A stretch of DNA of 64,000 nt from Kocuria sp. p3-SID1428 (GTDB lineage Bacteria; Actinomycetota; Actinomycetes; Actinomycetales; Micrococcaceae), in assembly GCF_025149945.1 (NCBI RefSeq), contig NZ_JALXVH010000007.1, positions 1-64,000 of the forward strand, written 5' to 3'. Every line of letters starts with the position of its first letter. The first letter of the stretch is position 1. The translations under genes and the position numbers were made by a program. A model generated the notes under the pieces. The model saw only the letters and a program-made list of their open reading frames with translations. It made no database searches and was not told the origin of the DNA. Shown here one piece after another: positions 7,641-16,965 of the stretch.

Positions 7641-10241
7641 TCAGCCGCGCAGCCATGGGCCCGTGACCGATCCGGGGTCGGCTGCGACCTGCTCCGGGGT
7701 GCCGGCGGCCACGACGGTCCCGCCGCGGCGTCCGGCCCCCGGGCCCAGATCGATGACGTGATCGGCCGTGCGGATCGCCTCCGGCCGGTGCTCGGCCATC
7801 ACGACGGTGGCCCCGGCGCGGGCGAGGTCGTGCAGGACCCGCAGCAGGCGCTCGGCATCGACCGGATGCAGCCCCGTGCTGGGCTCATCGAGCAGGTACA
7901 GCGTGCGGCCGCGGCCGGTGCGGTGCAGCTCGGAGGCGAGCTTGATCCGCTGGGCCTCGCCGCCGGAGAGCTCGGTCGCTGGCTGCCCCAGGCGCAGGTA
8001 GCCGAGCCCCAGCGCCTCGAGGGCCTCCAGGGGCCTGCGGATCGCCGCGACCCGTCGGCGCTGAGAGGCCGAGCGCTGCTGCCCGTCCGAGGGCTCCTGC
8101 GCGAAGACCGAGAGCGCCTCGTCCACCGTGAGCTCCAGGATCTCGGCGATCGTGCGGCCCTCCCACCGCACCGAGAGGGTCTCGTCGTCGTAGCGGGTCC
8201 CGTGGCAGACCGGGCAGACGGTCCACGAGCCGGGCAGGAAGACCAGCTCGACCTCCACCTGCCCCTGCCCCTGGCAGTGCGGGCAGCGGCCCGGGTTCGT
8301 GTTGAAGGAGAAGCGCCCGGCCTTCCAGCCGCGGGAGCGGGCCCCCGGGGTGTCGGCGAACAGCGCGCGCACGTGGTCGAAGAGCCCGGTGTAGGTCGCC
8401 AGGTCGGAGCGCGGAGTCCGACCGATCGGCTTCTGGGTGATCCGCACCAGCCGACGCAGGCCGTCCAGCCCCTCGGCGGCGGCCACCGCAGTGCCCGGGC
8501 GGTGCTCCTGCTCGCCCTCGGAGCCCTCGCCCGTGTCCTCCGGCTCCCCGACCTCGAGGTCCACCACGCCCGAGCCCTCGAGGTGCTGGGCCGTCACGTC
8601 CCCCAGGGCGTCCAGCAGCGAGGACTTCCCGGAGCCGGAGACGCCCGTCAGCGCGGTCACCGCCCCGATCGGGAACTCAGCGTCGACGCCGTCGAGGGTG
8701 TTGCGGCGCACACCCCGCAGGCTCAGGCGCTGCTCGCTCTCGCGCACCGGCCCGCCGCGGATCTCCTCCGGCGGTGTCGAGGCGCGCAGGCAGCGGCCCG
8801 TCGCCGACTCCGGGACGTCCTGGAGCTGCTCGACCGGACCGGAGTGCAGGATCCGCCCGCCCTCGGTGCCCGCACCGGGGCCGACGTCGACCACCCAGTC
8901 GCAGCCGCGCACGAGCTGCATGTCGTGCTCGACCAGGCACACGCTGCTGCCCGTGCCCACGAGCCGGCGCAGCACCGTCATGAGCTGGCGCGCCTCAGAC
9001 GGGTGCAGCCCCGCCGACGGCTCGTCCAGGACGTAGACCACTGCGAACAGCCCGGAGCGCAGCTGCACCGCCAGACGCAGGCGCTGCATCTCCCCCGGGG
9101 AGATGCTGAGGCTGCTGCGGTCCAGGCTCAGGTGCCCGAGGCCCAGGTCCACGACCGAGCGCAGGGTCGAGCAGCCGTCCTGCAGCAGCAGGTGCTCGGC
9201 TTCCTCCCCGGGACCGAGGCGCTCACCGTCCTCGGCGCGACGGGCCAGCTCGGCCCGCCTGTCCTCGAGCAGCTGCAGGAGCTCATCGAGCGGTCGGGCC
9301 TGCAGCCGGTCGATCGGCTCCCCGCCCCAGGTCACGGACAGCGCGGCTCGGGTCAGGCGGCGGCCGTCGCACTCGGGGCACGGGCGGGACTCCACGAAGC
9401 GCAGCGCGCGGGCGCGCATGCTCGCGCTGCCGGTCTCGGCCAGGGTGCGCCGCAGCAGCGAGGCCGCCGAGGAGAAGGTGCCCTGGTACTCGCGCTGGAC
9501 CTGATGCGCCCCGCGCTTTGGCTTGACCGTCACGACGGGGTGCTCATCGGTGAACAGCACCCACTGCCGGGTCTGCTCGGGCAGCTCCCGCCACGGCCGG
9601 TCGATGTCGATGCCGAGCTCGAGGCAGATGTCGCGCAGATTCTTGCCGTTCCAGGCTCCGGGCCACGAGGCGATCGCGCCGTCGGCGATGCTCAGGCTCG
9701 GATCGGGGACCATCGACTCCTCGGTCGGCTCGTGCTGCACGCCCAGGCCGTGGCACACCGGGCACATGCCTGCCGGGGTGTTCGGGGAGAAGGCATCCGA
9801 GTCCAGGCGGCCGCGCGGTCCCAGCTGCATCCCCTCAGGGTAGGTCCCGGCCCGCGAGTACAGCAGCCGGATCGTGTTCGACAGCGCCGTGATGGTCGCG
9901 ACCGAGGACCGGGCCGTGCCGCCGCCGCGCTGCTGTCCCATGGCCACGGTCGGCGGCAGTCCTGCCACGGAGCGGACCTGGGGGTCGACGGCACCTGCGA
10001 TCAGCCGACGGGCGAACGGCGCGACCGATTCGAGGTAGCGGCGCTGAGCCTCGCCGTGCAGGGTGCCGAAGGCCAGCGAGGACTTCCCGGAGCCGGAGAC
10101 CCCCGTGAACGCCACGAGGCGCTCGCGCGGGATCTCGACGTCGACATCGCGCAGGTTGTGCAGGTTCGCGCCGCTGATGCGGATCATGCCGTCGTCGGCG
10201 GCCTGAGCGGAGCCCGGCTGCCCCTGAGTGCTGGCGCTCAC
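7641..10241 (-). CDS. UvrA-like ABC ATPase (UvrA2 type)
   Basis: An 866-residue protein with two ABC modules in UvrA arrangement. The first P-loop [13 protein letters not shown] lies near residue 40 and the second [13 protein letters not shown] near residue 540. Zinc-type Cys pairs are visible at [25 protein letters not shown] and [10 protein letters not shown], and ABC signature and Walker B segments at [11 protein letters not shown]...[11 protein letters not shown] and [11 protein letters not shown]...[11 protein letters not shown]. It is shorter than housekeeping UvrA (about 940-1000), which suits the UvrA2 class lacking the UvrB-binding domain; such proteins are linked to drug or damage tolerance. 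The GTG at 10241 overlaps the manA stop by four bases (GTGA), so it is coupled to manA. Confidence 0.85.
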   Translation of the reverse strand: MSASTQGQPGSAQAADDGMIRISGANLHNLRDVDVEIPRERLVAFTGVSGSGKSSLAFGTLHGEAQRRYLESVAPFARRLIAGAVDPQVRSVAGLPPTVAMGQQRGGGTARSSVATITALSNTIRLLYSRAGTYPEGMQLGPRGRLDSDAFSPNTPAGMCPVCHGLGVQHEPTEESMVPDPSLSIADGAIASWPGAWNGKNLRDICLELGIDIDRPWRELPEQTRQWVLFTDEHPVVTVKPKRGAHQVQREYQGTFSSAASLLRRTLAETGSASMRARALRFVESRPCPECDGRRLTRAALSVTWGGEPIDRLQARPLDELLQLLEDRRAELARRAEDGERLGPGEEAEHLLLQDGCSTLRSVVDLGLGHLSLDRSSLSISPGEMQRLRLAVQLRSGLFAVVYVLDEPSAGLHPSEARQLMTVLRRLVGTGSSVCLVEHDMQLVRGCDWVVDVGPGAGTEGGRILHSGPVEQLQDVPESATGRCLRASTPPEEIRGGPVRESEQRLSLRGVRRNTLDGVDAEFPIGAVTALTGVSGSGKSSLLDALGDVTAQHLEGSGVVDLEVGEPEDTGEGSEGEQEHRPGTAVAAAEGLDGLRRLVRITQKPIGRTPRSDLATYTGLFDHVRALFADTPGARSRGWKAGRFSFNTNPGRCPHCQGQGQVEVELVFLPGSWTVCPVCHGTRYDDETLSVRWEGRTIAEILELTVDEALSVFAQEPSDGQQRSASQRRRVAAIRRPLEALEALGLGYLRLGQPATELSGGEAQRIKLASELHRTGRGRTLYLLDEPSTGLHPVDAERLLRVLHDLARAGATVVMAEHRPEAIRTADHVIDLGPGAGRRGGTVVAAGTPEQVAADPGSVTGPWLRG

Positions 10242-11410
10242 GCCCGCAGCTCCACGGCCCAGAAGGCGCCCTGCCCGCTCACGGCGATCGGCTCGGCATC
10301 GGCGCGCACCCAGGCCGAGTGCCCGGCGGAGACCTCCAGCGGCTCCGTCCGAGGGGCGCTCAGCACGACGGAGCCGTCGACGCACAGCACGGTGCAGGTG
10401 CTGGGATCCAGCTCGAGCTCGCGCCCGGGCTCGACCTCTCCTGCCACGAGGCTCAGGCGATTGTCCCACAGCGGGATGCGACGCAGCCCGTCGGGGCCCG
10501 TCGCCGCTTCCTGCGGCACCCCGGGATCCTGCTCATCGGTCACGACCCGCAGCAGCTCGTCGACGTCGACGTGCTTGGGGGTCAGCCCCGCGCGCAGCAC
10601 GTTGTCCGAGCACGCCATGATCTCCACGGCCGTTCCCTGCAGATAGGCGTGGACCTGACCGGCGGGGGTGAACAGGGACTCCCCCGGCTCGAGCACGAAG
10701 TGGTTCATGCACAGGGCCACCAGCAGGCCGCGGTCGCCGGGGTGCGAGCGGGAGACATAGCTCAGCAGCGCGGCCAGCTCGTCATCGGCGGGCAGCCTGC
10801 GCACGGCGTCCTCCAGATCGGCCAGCGCCGCCTGCGCCCGGTCATCCGGCAGGCTCAGCACGGTGCGCAGGACCGGGCCCGGGGACTCGAGCGCCTCGCG
10901 CAGCCACTGCTGATCCAGCGCCTCAGCCAGCAGCCCGAGCTCGGCGCGATCGCGCATGCCCGTGAGGATCTGCAGCCGCGACAGCGCCACGACCGTCTCG
11001 GGCTTGTCGCTGCGGTCCTTGTAGCTGCGATGCGCCGCATCGATCCCGATCCCGGCGGCCTCCTCGCGCTCGAAGCCCTCCCGGGCCTGCGCGATCGAGG
11101 GGTGGACCTGGATCGACAGCGGGGCCTCGATCGCCAGGATCTTGAGCAGGAAGGGCAAGGATCCGTCGTCGGCCACGACCTGGTCGCCGTCGCGCACGAA
11201 GCGCTCGGGCTCCTCCAGGAGCAGCTCGTTCAGGGGCTGCGGGCCGGCCTGGAGCACGAGCTGCGAGGGTGCCGAGCGGTGGGCGCCGATCCACAGCTCG
11301 GCCTCGGGCTGCTCCGAGGGCGAGGGCCGCCCCTGCATCTGCGCCAGGACCGAGCGCGAGCCCCAGGAGTAGTGCTGGACGGGGTCGATCATCTCGAAGA
11401 GCTGGGGCAT
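10238..11410 (-). CDS. manA: Mannose-6-phosphate isomerase, class I
   Basis: A 390-residue cupin enzyme interconverting mannose-6-phosphate and fructose-6-phosphate. Seen are the family opening PVQHYSWGS, ELWIGAHRSAPS, the zinc-site region with PLSIQVHPS, the typical KPETVVAL-like stretch, and LFTPAGQVHAYLQGTAVEIMACSDNVLRAGLTPKHVDV. It is divergent from a phosphomannomutase gene 131 bases away, so the pair supplies GDP-mannose precursors for mannan or lipomannan. TACCAT lies 6 bases before the ATG, suggesting a leaderless mRNA. It ends in a 4-bp overlap with the UvrA2-like gene. Confidence 0.93.
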   Translation of the reverse strand: MPQLFEMIDPVQHYSWGSRSVLAQMQGRPSPSEQPEAELWIGAHRSAPSQLVLQAGPQPLNELLLEEPERFVRDGDQVVADDGSLPFLLKILAIEAPLSIQVHPSIAQAREGFEREEAAGIGIDAAHRSYKDRSDKPETVVALSRLQILTGMRDRAELGLLAEALDQQWLREALESPGPVLRTVLSLPDDRAQAALADLEDAVRRLPADDELAALLSYVSRSHPGDRGLLVALCMNHFVLEPGESLFTPAGQVHAYLQGTAVEIMACSDNVLRAGLTPKHVDVDELLRVVTDEQDPGVPQEAATGPDGLRRIPLWDNRLSLVAGEVEPGRELELDPSTCTVLCVDGSVVLSAPRTEPLEVSAGHSAWVRADAEPIAVSGQGAFWAVELRA

Positions 11411-11416
11411 GGCTCC

Positions 11417-11422
11417 ATGGTA
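11417..11422 (-). promoter_or_regulatory. Leaderless -10 box of manA
   Basis: TACCAT on the minus strand ends 6 bases before the manA ATG, so transcription would begin at or next to the start codon. It matches the TANNNT spacing found at several other genes here. Confidence 0.5.
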
Positions 11423-11528
11423 AGCACGGGGACTGTCCCCGCCTTCCTGCCGCAGCAGGACCCCGCGCCCCCATGTATGGGGCGGCGGCGCGCCCGCCTG
11501 CGCTCGGGAGCCGCCCGATCGCCTCCAT

Positions 11529-11534
11529 TAGAGT
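11529..11534 (+). promoter_or_regulatory. Leaderless -10 box of the phosphomannomutase gene
   Basis: TAGAGT is followed by 7 bases and then the ATG at 11542. No Shine-Dalgarno sequence is present in between. Confidence 0.5.
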
Positions 11535-11541
11535 GCGGGGC

Positions 11542-12939
11542 ATGACCATCGACCTGTCCCAGTCCTTCAAGGCCTACGACGTCCGCGGCATCGTGGGCGA
11601 GACCATCACCGCCGAGACCGTGCGCGCGACCGGCGCCGCCTTCGTCGACGTCCTCGAGCTGGCCGGGACCACCGTGCTGGTCGGCGGCGACATGCGCCCG
11701 TCGTCGCCCGAGTTCATCGCGGCCTTCGCGGAGGGCGCGACCGCCCGCGGCGCGGAGGTCGTGAAGATCGGGCTGATCTCGACCGACGAGCTCTACTTCG
11801 CCTGCGGGGTGCTCGATGCCGCCGGTGTGACCTTCACCGCCAGCCACAACCCGGCTCAGTACAACGGGATGAAGATGGCGCTTCCGGGCGCGGTGCCCGT
11901 GTCCTCCGAGACCGGGCTCTACGAGATCCGCGACCGCGCCCAGTCCTACCTGGCCGACGGCATCCCCGCAGGCGAGGCCCAGGGCGGCGTCACCGAGCGC
12001 GATGTCCTCAAGGACTACTCCGAGTTCCTGCGCGGGCTCGTGGACCTCCGCGGGATCCGCCCGCTCAAGGTCGTCGTGGATGCCGGCAACGGCATGGGCG
12101 GGCTCACAACCCCGGCGGTGCTCGGCGACACCGTGCTGTCCGGGCTGCCGCTGGAGATCGTGCCGCTGTACTTCGAGCTCGACGGCACCTTCCCCAACCA
12201 CCCCGCCAACCCCCTCGAGCCCGCGAACCTCGTGGACCTTCAGGAGGCCGTGCGCGAGCACGGGGCGGATATCGGCCTGGCCTTCGACGGCGACGCCGAC
12301 CGCTGCTTCGTGATCGACGAGAACGGCGGAGCGGTCACCCCGTCGGCGATCGCCGCGATCGTGGCCGAGCGCGAGATCGCCCGGGCCCAGGCCTCCGGCG
12401 AGCAGACCCCCGTCGTGATCTACAACCTGATCACCTCCCGCATCGTCCCCGAGCTGGTGGAGGCGCGCGGCGGGCGCCCGGTGCGCACCCGCGTGGGGCA
12501 CTCCTTCATCAAGGCCGTCATGGCCCGGGAGTCCGCGGTCTTCGGCGGCGAGCACTCCGCCCACTACTACTTCCGCGACTTCTTCAACGCCGACACCGGC
12601 ATGCTCGCGGCCATGCACGTGCTGGCCGCCCTGGGCGAGCAGCAGCGCCCCCTCTCCGAGCTCATGGCCAGCTACGACCCCTACACCGCCTCGGGCGAGA
12701 TCAACTCCGAGATCGAGGACAAGGCGGCCGCCGTCGATCGCGTCCGCGAGTCCTTCGCCGGGGAGGACGTGGCGGTCGAGGACTCCGACGGCACCACCTT
12801 CACCGCCGCGGACGGATCCTGGTGGTTCAATCTGCGCCCGTCGAACACGGAGCCGTTCCTGCGCCTGAACGTCGAGGCCCACGACCCCGCCGTGATGGAG
12901 CAGCTGCGCGATCGCGTGCTGGGCATCGTGCGCGGCTGA
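11542..12939 (+). CDS. manB: Phosphomannomutase/phosphoglucomutase
   Basis: A 465-residue alpha-D-phosphohexomutase that converts mannose-6-P to mannose-1-P (and probably glucose-P). All four active-site loops are visible: phosphoserine loop TASHNPAQYNGMK, Mg loop FDGDADRCFV, sugar-specificity loop GGEHSAHYYF and phosphate-binding RPSNTEPFLRLN. Family length is normal. It pairs functionally with the divergent manA, feeding GDP-mannose for mannosylated envelope polymers. The ATG at 11542 is supported by the adjacent leaderless -10 and by FKAYDVRG directly after it. Confidence 0.93.
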   Translation: MTIDLSQSFKAYDVRGIVGETITAETVRATGAAFVDVLELAGTTVLVGGDMRPSSPEFIAAFAEGATARGAEVVKIGLISTDELYFACGVLDAAGVTFTASHNPAQYNGMKMALPGAVPVSSETGLYEIRDRAQSYLADGIPAGEAQGGVTERDVLKDYSEFLRGLVDLRGIRPLKVVVDAGNGMGGLTTPAVLGDTVLSGLPLEIVPLYFELDGTFPNHPANPLEPANLVDLQEAVREHGADIGLAFDGDADRCFVIDENGGAVTPSAIAAIVAEREIARAQASGEQTPVVIYNLITSRIVPELVEARGGRPVRTRVGHSFIKAVMARESAVFGGEHSAHYYFRDFFNADTGMLAAMHVLAALGEQQRPLSELMASYDPYTASGEINSEIEDKAAAVDRVRESFAGEDVAVEDSDGTTFTAADGSWWFNLRPSNTEPFLRLNVEAHDPAVMEQLRDRVLGIVRG

Positions 12940-12953
12940 ACCCCTTCTCGGCA

Positions 12954-12999
12954 GGCCCCGCGACCCCGCCCTCGCCCTTGCCGGGGCGGCGGCGGGGCC
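12954..12999 (+). terminator. GC-rich hairpin after phosphomannomutase
   Basis: GGCCCCGC (12954-12961) pairs with GCGGGGCC (12992-12999), and CCCCGCC pairs with GGGGCGG inside. It starts 15 bases after the stop. No T run follows, which is common in GC-rich actinobacteria. Confidence 0.5.
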
Positions 13000-13207
13000 G
13001 TCGTCGTCAGGGCTGATGACACGTGCCGGAAGGTTCATCGAGCGGTGTCGATACTTGCGCTGATAAACGTTGATTCATGTATTCGTATCCCGAAACCCTA
13101 TGGCACAGTCGACGCGGAGCAGGGAGGCTCCGGCCCGTCGCACGCGCGTCGGGGCCGCTTCGGCGGCGATGCCATCGACGCGACGCCGGGAGAGGTGAAG
13201 GACCGCC

Positions 13208-13613
13208 TTGGCCATCTGGATCAGACGACGCGCCCGATCGGCATCCCAGCTGGACGATCCCATCAAGGAGCTGCTGAGCATCGAGGGCGTCAACGGCGCC
13301 GCCATCGTCGATGTCTCCAGCGGCATGGCCCTCCCTGGCCTCGGGCGGCAACCCGGGCTTCGACCTCAATGTCGCCGCCGCCGGCAACTCCAACATGGTC
13401 CGCGCCAAGCTGCGCACCATGCAGGAGATCGACATCGATGCCGAGATCGAGGACATCATGATCACGCTGTCGAACCAGTCCCACCTGATCCGCGCACTGA
13501 ACTCCCGGGACACCTCCGGCCTGTTCGTCTACCTGGTGCTCGACCGCACCACCGCGAACCTGGCCCTGGCCCGCCACAAGCTCAACGCCGTCTCCGGCCG
13601 CATCGCGATCTGA
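13208..13613 (+). pseudogene. Roadblock/LC7-like protein, single frameshift
   Basis: Two overlapping frames together give one roughly 134-residue roadblock-type protein. The first frame runs from TTG 13208 (AAGGA 5 bases upstream) through LDDPIKELLSIEGVNGAAIVDVSSGMAL. The second continues LASGGNPGFDLNVAAAGNSN and carries the rest to IAI at 13613. The switch lies at about 13331-13336 and needs one extra base to restore reading. The downstream part is fully conserved-looking, so the lesion is recent or a sequencing error. Roadblock proteins are small regulators of Ras-like GTPases. No GTPase partner is adjacent. Confidence 0.7.
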
Positions 13614-13635
13614 GACCCGCCCTCCGGCGGAGCAC

Positions 13636-13667
13636 GAGAGCCCCCTCCCGCTCGGGAGGGGGCTCTC
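13636..13667 (+). terminator. Strong hairpin terminator
   Basis: A perfect 14-bp stem (13636-13649 with 13654-13667) closed by the loop GCTC lies 22 bases after the roadblock-like gene. Confidence 0.75.
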
Positions 13668-13689
13668 GCCGTCCTCGAGGAGGCATCAG

Positions 13690-13850
13690 CCCCGCACTCC
13701 ATCGAGTGGCCTCGTAGTGTGCGGAAGGGCCCCGCACCCCGTCGAGTGGTCCCGTGGTGTGCGTTCAGCGCCTCGGCCGCACACCACAGCGCCAGTCGAT
13801 TCAGATGGTCACACGTGCAGGCCACTCGATGAGGACCAGGTGCGGCTGAC
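13690..13850. repeat. Nested palindromic intergenic element (two 34-bp direct copies plus inverted copies)
   Basis: A 34-base unit at 13690-13723 is repeated at 13730-13763 with five differences, all transitions. The second copy is the left part of a 58-bp imperfect palindrome (13742-13799): TCGAGTGG pairs with CCAGTCGA, and GTGGTGTGCG (13754-13763) pairs perfectly with CGCACACCAC (13778-13787). The loop contains TCAGCGCC. An inverted partner of the first copy lies at 13811-13830 (ending GGCCACTCGAT). A related 58-bp palindrome is found at 47259-47316. No protein is encoded here. Confidence 0.75.
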
Positions 13851-13859
13851 CGCCCGGCC

Positions 13860-14524
13860 TCAGTCCGAGGACGCGGCGCGGCGACCGGAGCCGAAGAGCT
13901 CGACGTCGCCGATGGCGGCGGACATGAGGGCGTCCTCGGTGGCCTCCGAGTTCTCCTGCTGGGCGACCTCGCGCAGGGCGGAGACCTCCCCCACGAAGTC
14001 CGACGGCGCTTCCTCAGCCGAGCCCTTCATGCGCCAGCGCGCCAGGGACTGCTCGATCACGGTGTCGAACTCGCTGTCCGAGTCCGACAGGTAGCCGATG
14101 CCCAGCGACAGCGCCCTCTGCGCGGAATCGATCTGGGCCTCCTGGCCGCCCACGCGCAGCGAGGAAAACGTCCCGGGGGCCACGCCCTCGAGCGCGGAGA
14201 CCAGCTCGGCGATGCCCTCACCGGCACCGATGAACTCGCGGACGCTCATGCCCGCAGGCGCCTCGAAGCGCTGCTGCACGGCGCTGACCCCCAGCTCGAG
14301 CGCCTCCCGCTCGCTGGAGGGTAGGGGCGGACGCTGAGGTGCATGGTCCCGCCGTTGGCCCTGGCGGCACCGGAGGCGATCGAGATCAGCGTGGACTTGC
14401 CCGCGCCGTTGCTCCCGACGAGACCGACGATCTCCCCCTCACCCACCGTGAGGTCGATGCCTCGCAGCACTCGACGGTGTCCGTGGGTCTTGATCAGTCC
14501 CTCGATGCGGAAGCGCTCCGTCAT
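13860..14524 (-). pseudogene. Sugar ABC transporter ATPase remnant (RbsA/MglA type)
   Basis: The first frame starts at ATG 14524 and has a normal ATPase opening: VLRGIDLTVGEGEIVG and the P-loop GLVGSNGAGKSTLI. After GGTMHL the frame fails, and the continuation is in another frame (REALELGVSAVQQRF, like the REAIAAGIAVVHQE region). A jump then leads to a piece resembling the start of the second ATPase half (VGGQEAQIDSAQRALSLGIGYLSDS). Both signature motifs and Walker B are missing, and the length is less than half of a real RbsA. Just upstream, another frame ends at 14548 (LILGGPSKGL, stop), perhaps the tail of a second lost transporter gene. Confidence 0.65.
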
Positions 14525-14642
14525 GGATCTCTCGGTCTCCTCGCCCCTCAGAGGCCCTTGGACGGCCCGCCGAGGATCAGCGGACCGGATGCTCTGCCGC
14601 CGGCCCCTGGATCACGGGCGACGGTCGACTCCCGACAGGCGC

Positions 14643-14688
14643 ATGGCGCCGCGACGAGTCGACTCTGCGAGGTTCGTCGCGGCGCCAT
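14643..14688. repeat. 15-bp perfect inverted repeat
   Basis: ATGGCGCCGCGACGA (14643-14657) and its exact reverse complement (14674-14688) flank a 16-base loop. It lies about 100 bases beyond the pckG stop and could end pckG transcription or be another palindromic intergenic element. Confidence 0.6.
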
Positions 14689-14785
14689 ATCTCACCTGAG
14701 CGGCGTCGCTTCCAAGGATTCGGCCACCGATGCCCCCACGAGCACTGCCCCCCGGACGGGTGGCATCTCGATGAGGGTGGGCCGA

Positions 14786-16645
14786 TCAGCGGGCGTCCGA
14801 GAGCCGGGCGCGCAGCCCCTCCGACTGCTCGATCAGCACCTCGGGCACACGGCCCAGGCGCTCGAACCATGCGTCGATGCTGGGCAGCTCGGCCTCCCAC
14901 TCGTGGACATCGACCTCCAGAGCGCGATCGATCGCGGCCGGATCGTAGTCGAGGCCCTCGAGGTTCAGGTCATCACGAGTGGGGACGATTCCCACCGGGG
15001 TCTCCTGGCCCTCGGCGCGTCCGTCGATGCGTTCGGCGATCCACTTGACCACGCGCGAGTTCTCGCCGAAGCCGGGCCACGCGAAGCCGCCGTCAGCGGT
15101 GCGGCGGAACCAGTTCACGTAGAACACCTTGGGCATATTCTCCTCGCCATGGCGCTCGCCCACGTTGAGCCAGTGCTGCAGGTACTCGTTCGCGTTGTAG
15201 CCGATGAACGGGAGCATGGCCATGGGGTCGCGGCGCACCACGCCCACCGCGCCCTTGGCGGCGGCGGTGGTCTCGGAGGACAGCGTGGCGCCCTGGAAGA
15301 CGGCGTGCTCCCAGCCGAAGGACTCGGAGACCAGCGGCACGGTGGTCTTGCGGCGCCCGCCGAAGACGATCGCGTCCAGCGGCACGCCCTCGGGATCGTC
15401 GTACTCGGGGGCCAGCATGTCGACCTGCTTGATCGGCGTGCAGAACCGCGAGTTCGGGTGCGCTGCGGGGCGGCCGGACTCCGGGGTCCAGTCGTGGCCC
15501 TTCCAGTCGATCAGGTGCTCGGGGACCTCGTCGGTCATGCCCTCCCACCAGACGCCGCCGTCGTCGGTCAGGGCCACGTTCGTGAAGATCGTGTTGCCCT
15601 TGGCGACCGCGCGCATGGCGTTCGGGTTGGTGGACCAGCCGGTTCCGGGAGCCACGCCGAAGAGGCCTGCCTCGGGGTTGATCACGCGCGCCTGGTCGTC
15701 CTTGAAGCTGATCCAGGCGATGTCGTCGCCGACCATCTCCGCCTTCCAGCCCGGGATCGTGGGCTCGAGCATGGCGAAGTTCGTCTTGCCGCAGGCCGAC
15801 GGGAACGCGGCCGAGATGAACTTGGTGTTCTGCTGCGGGTCGGTGATCTTGAGGATCAGCATGTGCTCGGCGAGCCAGCCGTGGTCGTGGGCCATGGCCG
15901 AGGCGATGCGCAGGGCGTAGCACTTCTTGCCCAGCAGAGCGTTGCCGCCGTAGCCGGAGCCGAAGGACCAGATGGCGCGGTCCTCGGGAAAGTGGACGAT
16001 GTACTTGTCCGGATTGCAGGGCCAGGCCACATCCTCCTGGCCCTCGGCCAGCGGCGCACCCAGCGAGTGCAGGCACTCGACGAACCCGGAGCCCGTCTCC
16101 TCCATTCGCCGCATGACATCGGTGCCGATCGTGGCCATGATCCGCATGGAGCACACCACGTACGCCGAATCGGTGATCTCGACGCCGAACATGGGAGTCT
16201 CGGCGTCCAGATGGCCCATGACGAACGGGATGACGTACATGGTGCGGCCCTTCATGGAGCCGGAGAACCGGCCTCGCAGGGTCTCCTTCATCTCCACCGG
16301 ATCGCGCCAGTTGTTCGTGGGGCCCGCACCGGACTCGGCCTTGGTGCAGATGAAGGTCCGCTCCTCCACACGGGCGACGTCATCCGGATCGGAGAAGGCC
16401 GCGAAGGAGTTGGGGAACTGGGACTCGTCCAGCCGCACCAGGGTGCCCTGGTCGACCATCTCGTCGGTGAGCTGCTTCCACTCCTGCTCCGAGCCGTCGG
16501 CCCAGTGGATGCGATCAGGGGTGGTGAGCTCGGCGATCTCGCGGACCCACGAGATCAGGCCCTCGTGGGTGGTGGGCGGCGAATCCAGAGCGGCCCGGGT
16601 CTCGGCCGTCAGTCCGGCGGTGTTGTCGGTGGGCTGCTGAGCCAT
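14786..16645 (-). CDS. pckG: Phosphoenolpyruvate carboxykinase (GTP)
   Basis: A 619-residue cytosolic gluconeogenic enzyme making PEP and CO2 from oxaloacetate with GTP. Length and motifs are typical: [12 protein letters not shown] near the start, [15 protein letters not shown], the hypermobile-loop region [15 protein letters not shown], the P-loop [12 protein letters not shown] (catalytic Cys), VGDDIAWI with metal-binding Asp, the NPEAG-FGVAPGT segment and [12 protein letters not shown]. The ATG at 16645 has GAGGAGAC about 7 bases upstream. The 320-bp divergent gap to the siderophore operon carries AGTCTA (16766-16771), a possible minus-strand -10 TAGACT for pckG. Confidence 0.96.
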   Translation of the reverse strand: MAQQPTDNTAGLTAETRAALDSPPTTHEGLISWVREIAELTTPDRIHWADGSEQEWKQLTDEMVDQGTLVRLDESQFPNSFAAFSDPDDVARVEERTFICTKAESGAGPTNNWRDPVEMKETLRGRFSGSMKGRTMYVIPFVMGHLDAETPMFGVEITDSAYVVCSMRIMATIGTDVMRRMEETGSGFVECLHSLGAPLAEGQEDVAWPCNPDKYIVHFPEDRAIWSFGSGYGGNALLGKKCYALRIASAMAHDHGWLAEHMLILKITDPQQNTKFISAAFPSACGKTNFAMLEPTIPGWKAEMVGDDIAWISFKDDQARVINPEAGLFGVAPGTGWSTNPNAMRAVAKGNTIFTNVALTDDGGVWWEGMTDEVPEHLIDWKGHDWTPESGRPAAHPNSRFCTPIKQVDMLAPEYDDPEGVPLDAIVFGGRRKTTVPLVSESFGWEHAVFQGATLSSETTAAAKGAVGVVRRDPMAMLPFIGYNANEYLQHWLNVGERHGEENMPKVFYVNWFRRTADGGFAWPGFGENSRVVKWIAERIDGRAEGQETPVGIVPTRDDLNLEGLDYDPAAIDRALEVDVHEWEAELPSIDAWFERLGRVPEVLIEQSEGLRARLSDAR

Positions 16646-16815
16646 GGACGTGTCTCCTCGTTGAGGCCGGTGCTGCGCGCACTGCCCCCGGGGATCTCAT
16701 CGTCGAGATGCGCGAGCGCCGTCATTGGCGTCCGCGCGGAAGCAGCCGCTTGCGGTTGTGATCCCAGTCTACGCAACGCACTGCACGACGCGCCGTGTGA
16801 CAGATCACCGCCGCC

Positions 16816-16844
16816 TTGCTGCCTCGACCAGCGCGGCATATGCT
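16816..16844 (+). promoter_or_regulatory. Promoter of the siderophore uptake operon
   Basis: TTGCTG (16816-16821), 17 bases and TATGCT (16839-16844) form a good sigma-70-type promoter. The predicted start is around 16851, directly before the DtxR-like box. Confidence 0.6.
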
Positions 16845-16853
16845 CGAGCGCCG

Positions 16854-16872
16854 GTAGCTAAGCCTTACCTTA
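16854..16872 (+). promoter_or_regulatory. DtxR/IdeR iron box
   Basis: The 19-base site GTAGCTAAGCCTTACCTTA matches 14 of 19 positions of the DtxR/IdeR consensus palindrome (TTAGGTTAGSCTAACCTAA). It sits immediately downstream of the predicted promoter of an iron-uptake operon, the expected place for Fe(II)-dependent repression. Confidence 0.75.
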
Positions 16873-16965
16873 ACTGGACGAGGTCAGCGCCCTGCCGCCG
16901 TCGATGCGGCGCTCAACGGGCGGTCGGATTCGTCCTTTCCGCCTTCCACACCACAGGAGCTCCAC

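Noticed and set aside
7365..10646. Very long + strand open frame opposite uvrA2/manA
   Set aside because: It is the antisense shadow of GC-rich coding sequence: composition is Arg/Ala/Gly/Leu-rich with no motif, while the minus strand carries complete UvrA and ManA motifs.
14339..16861. 840-codon + strand frame opposite pckG
   Set aside because: Shadow frame; pckG on the minus strand has every family motif and the normal length.
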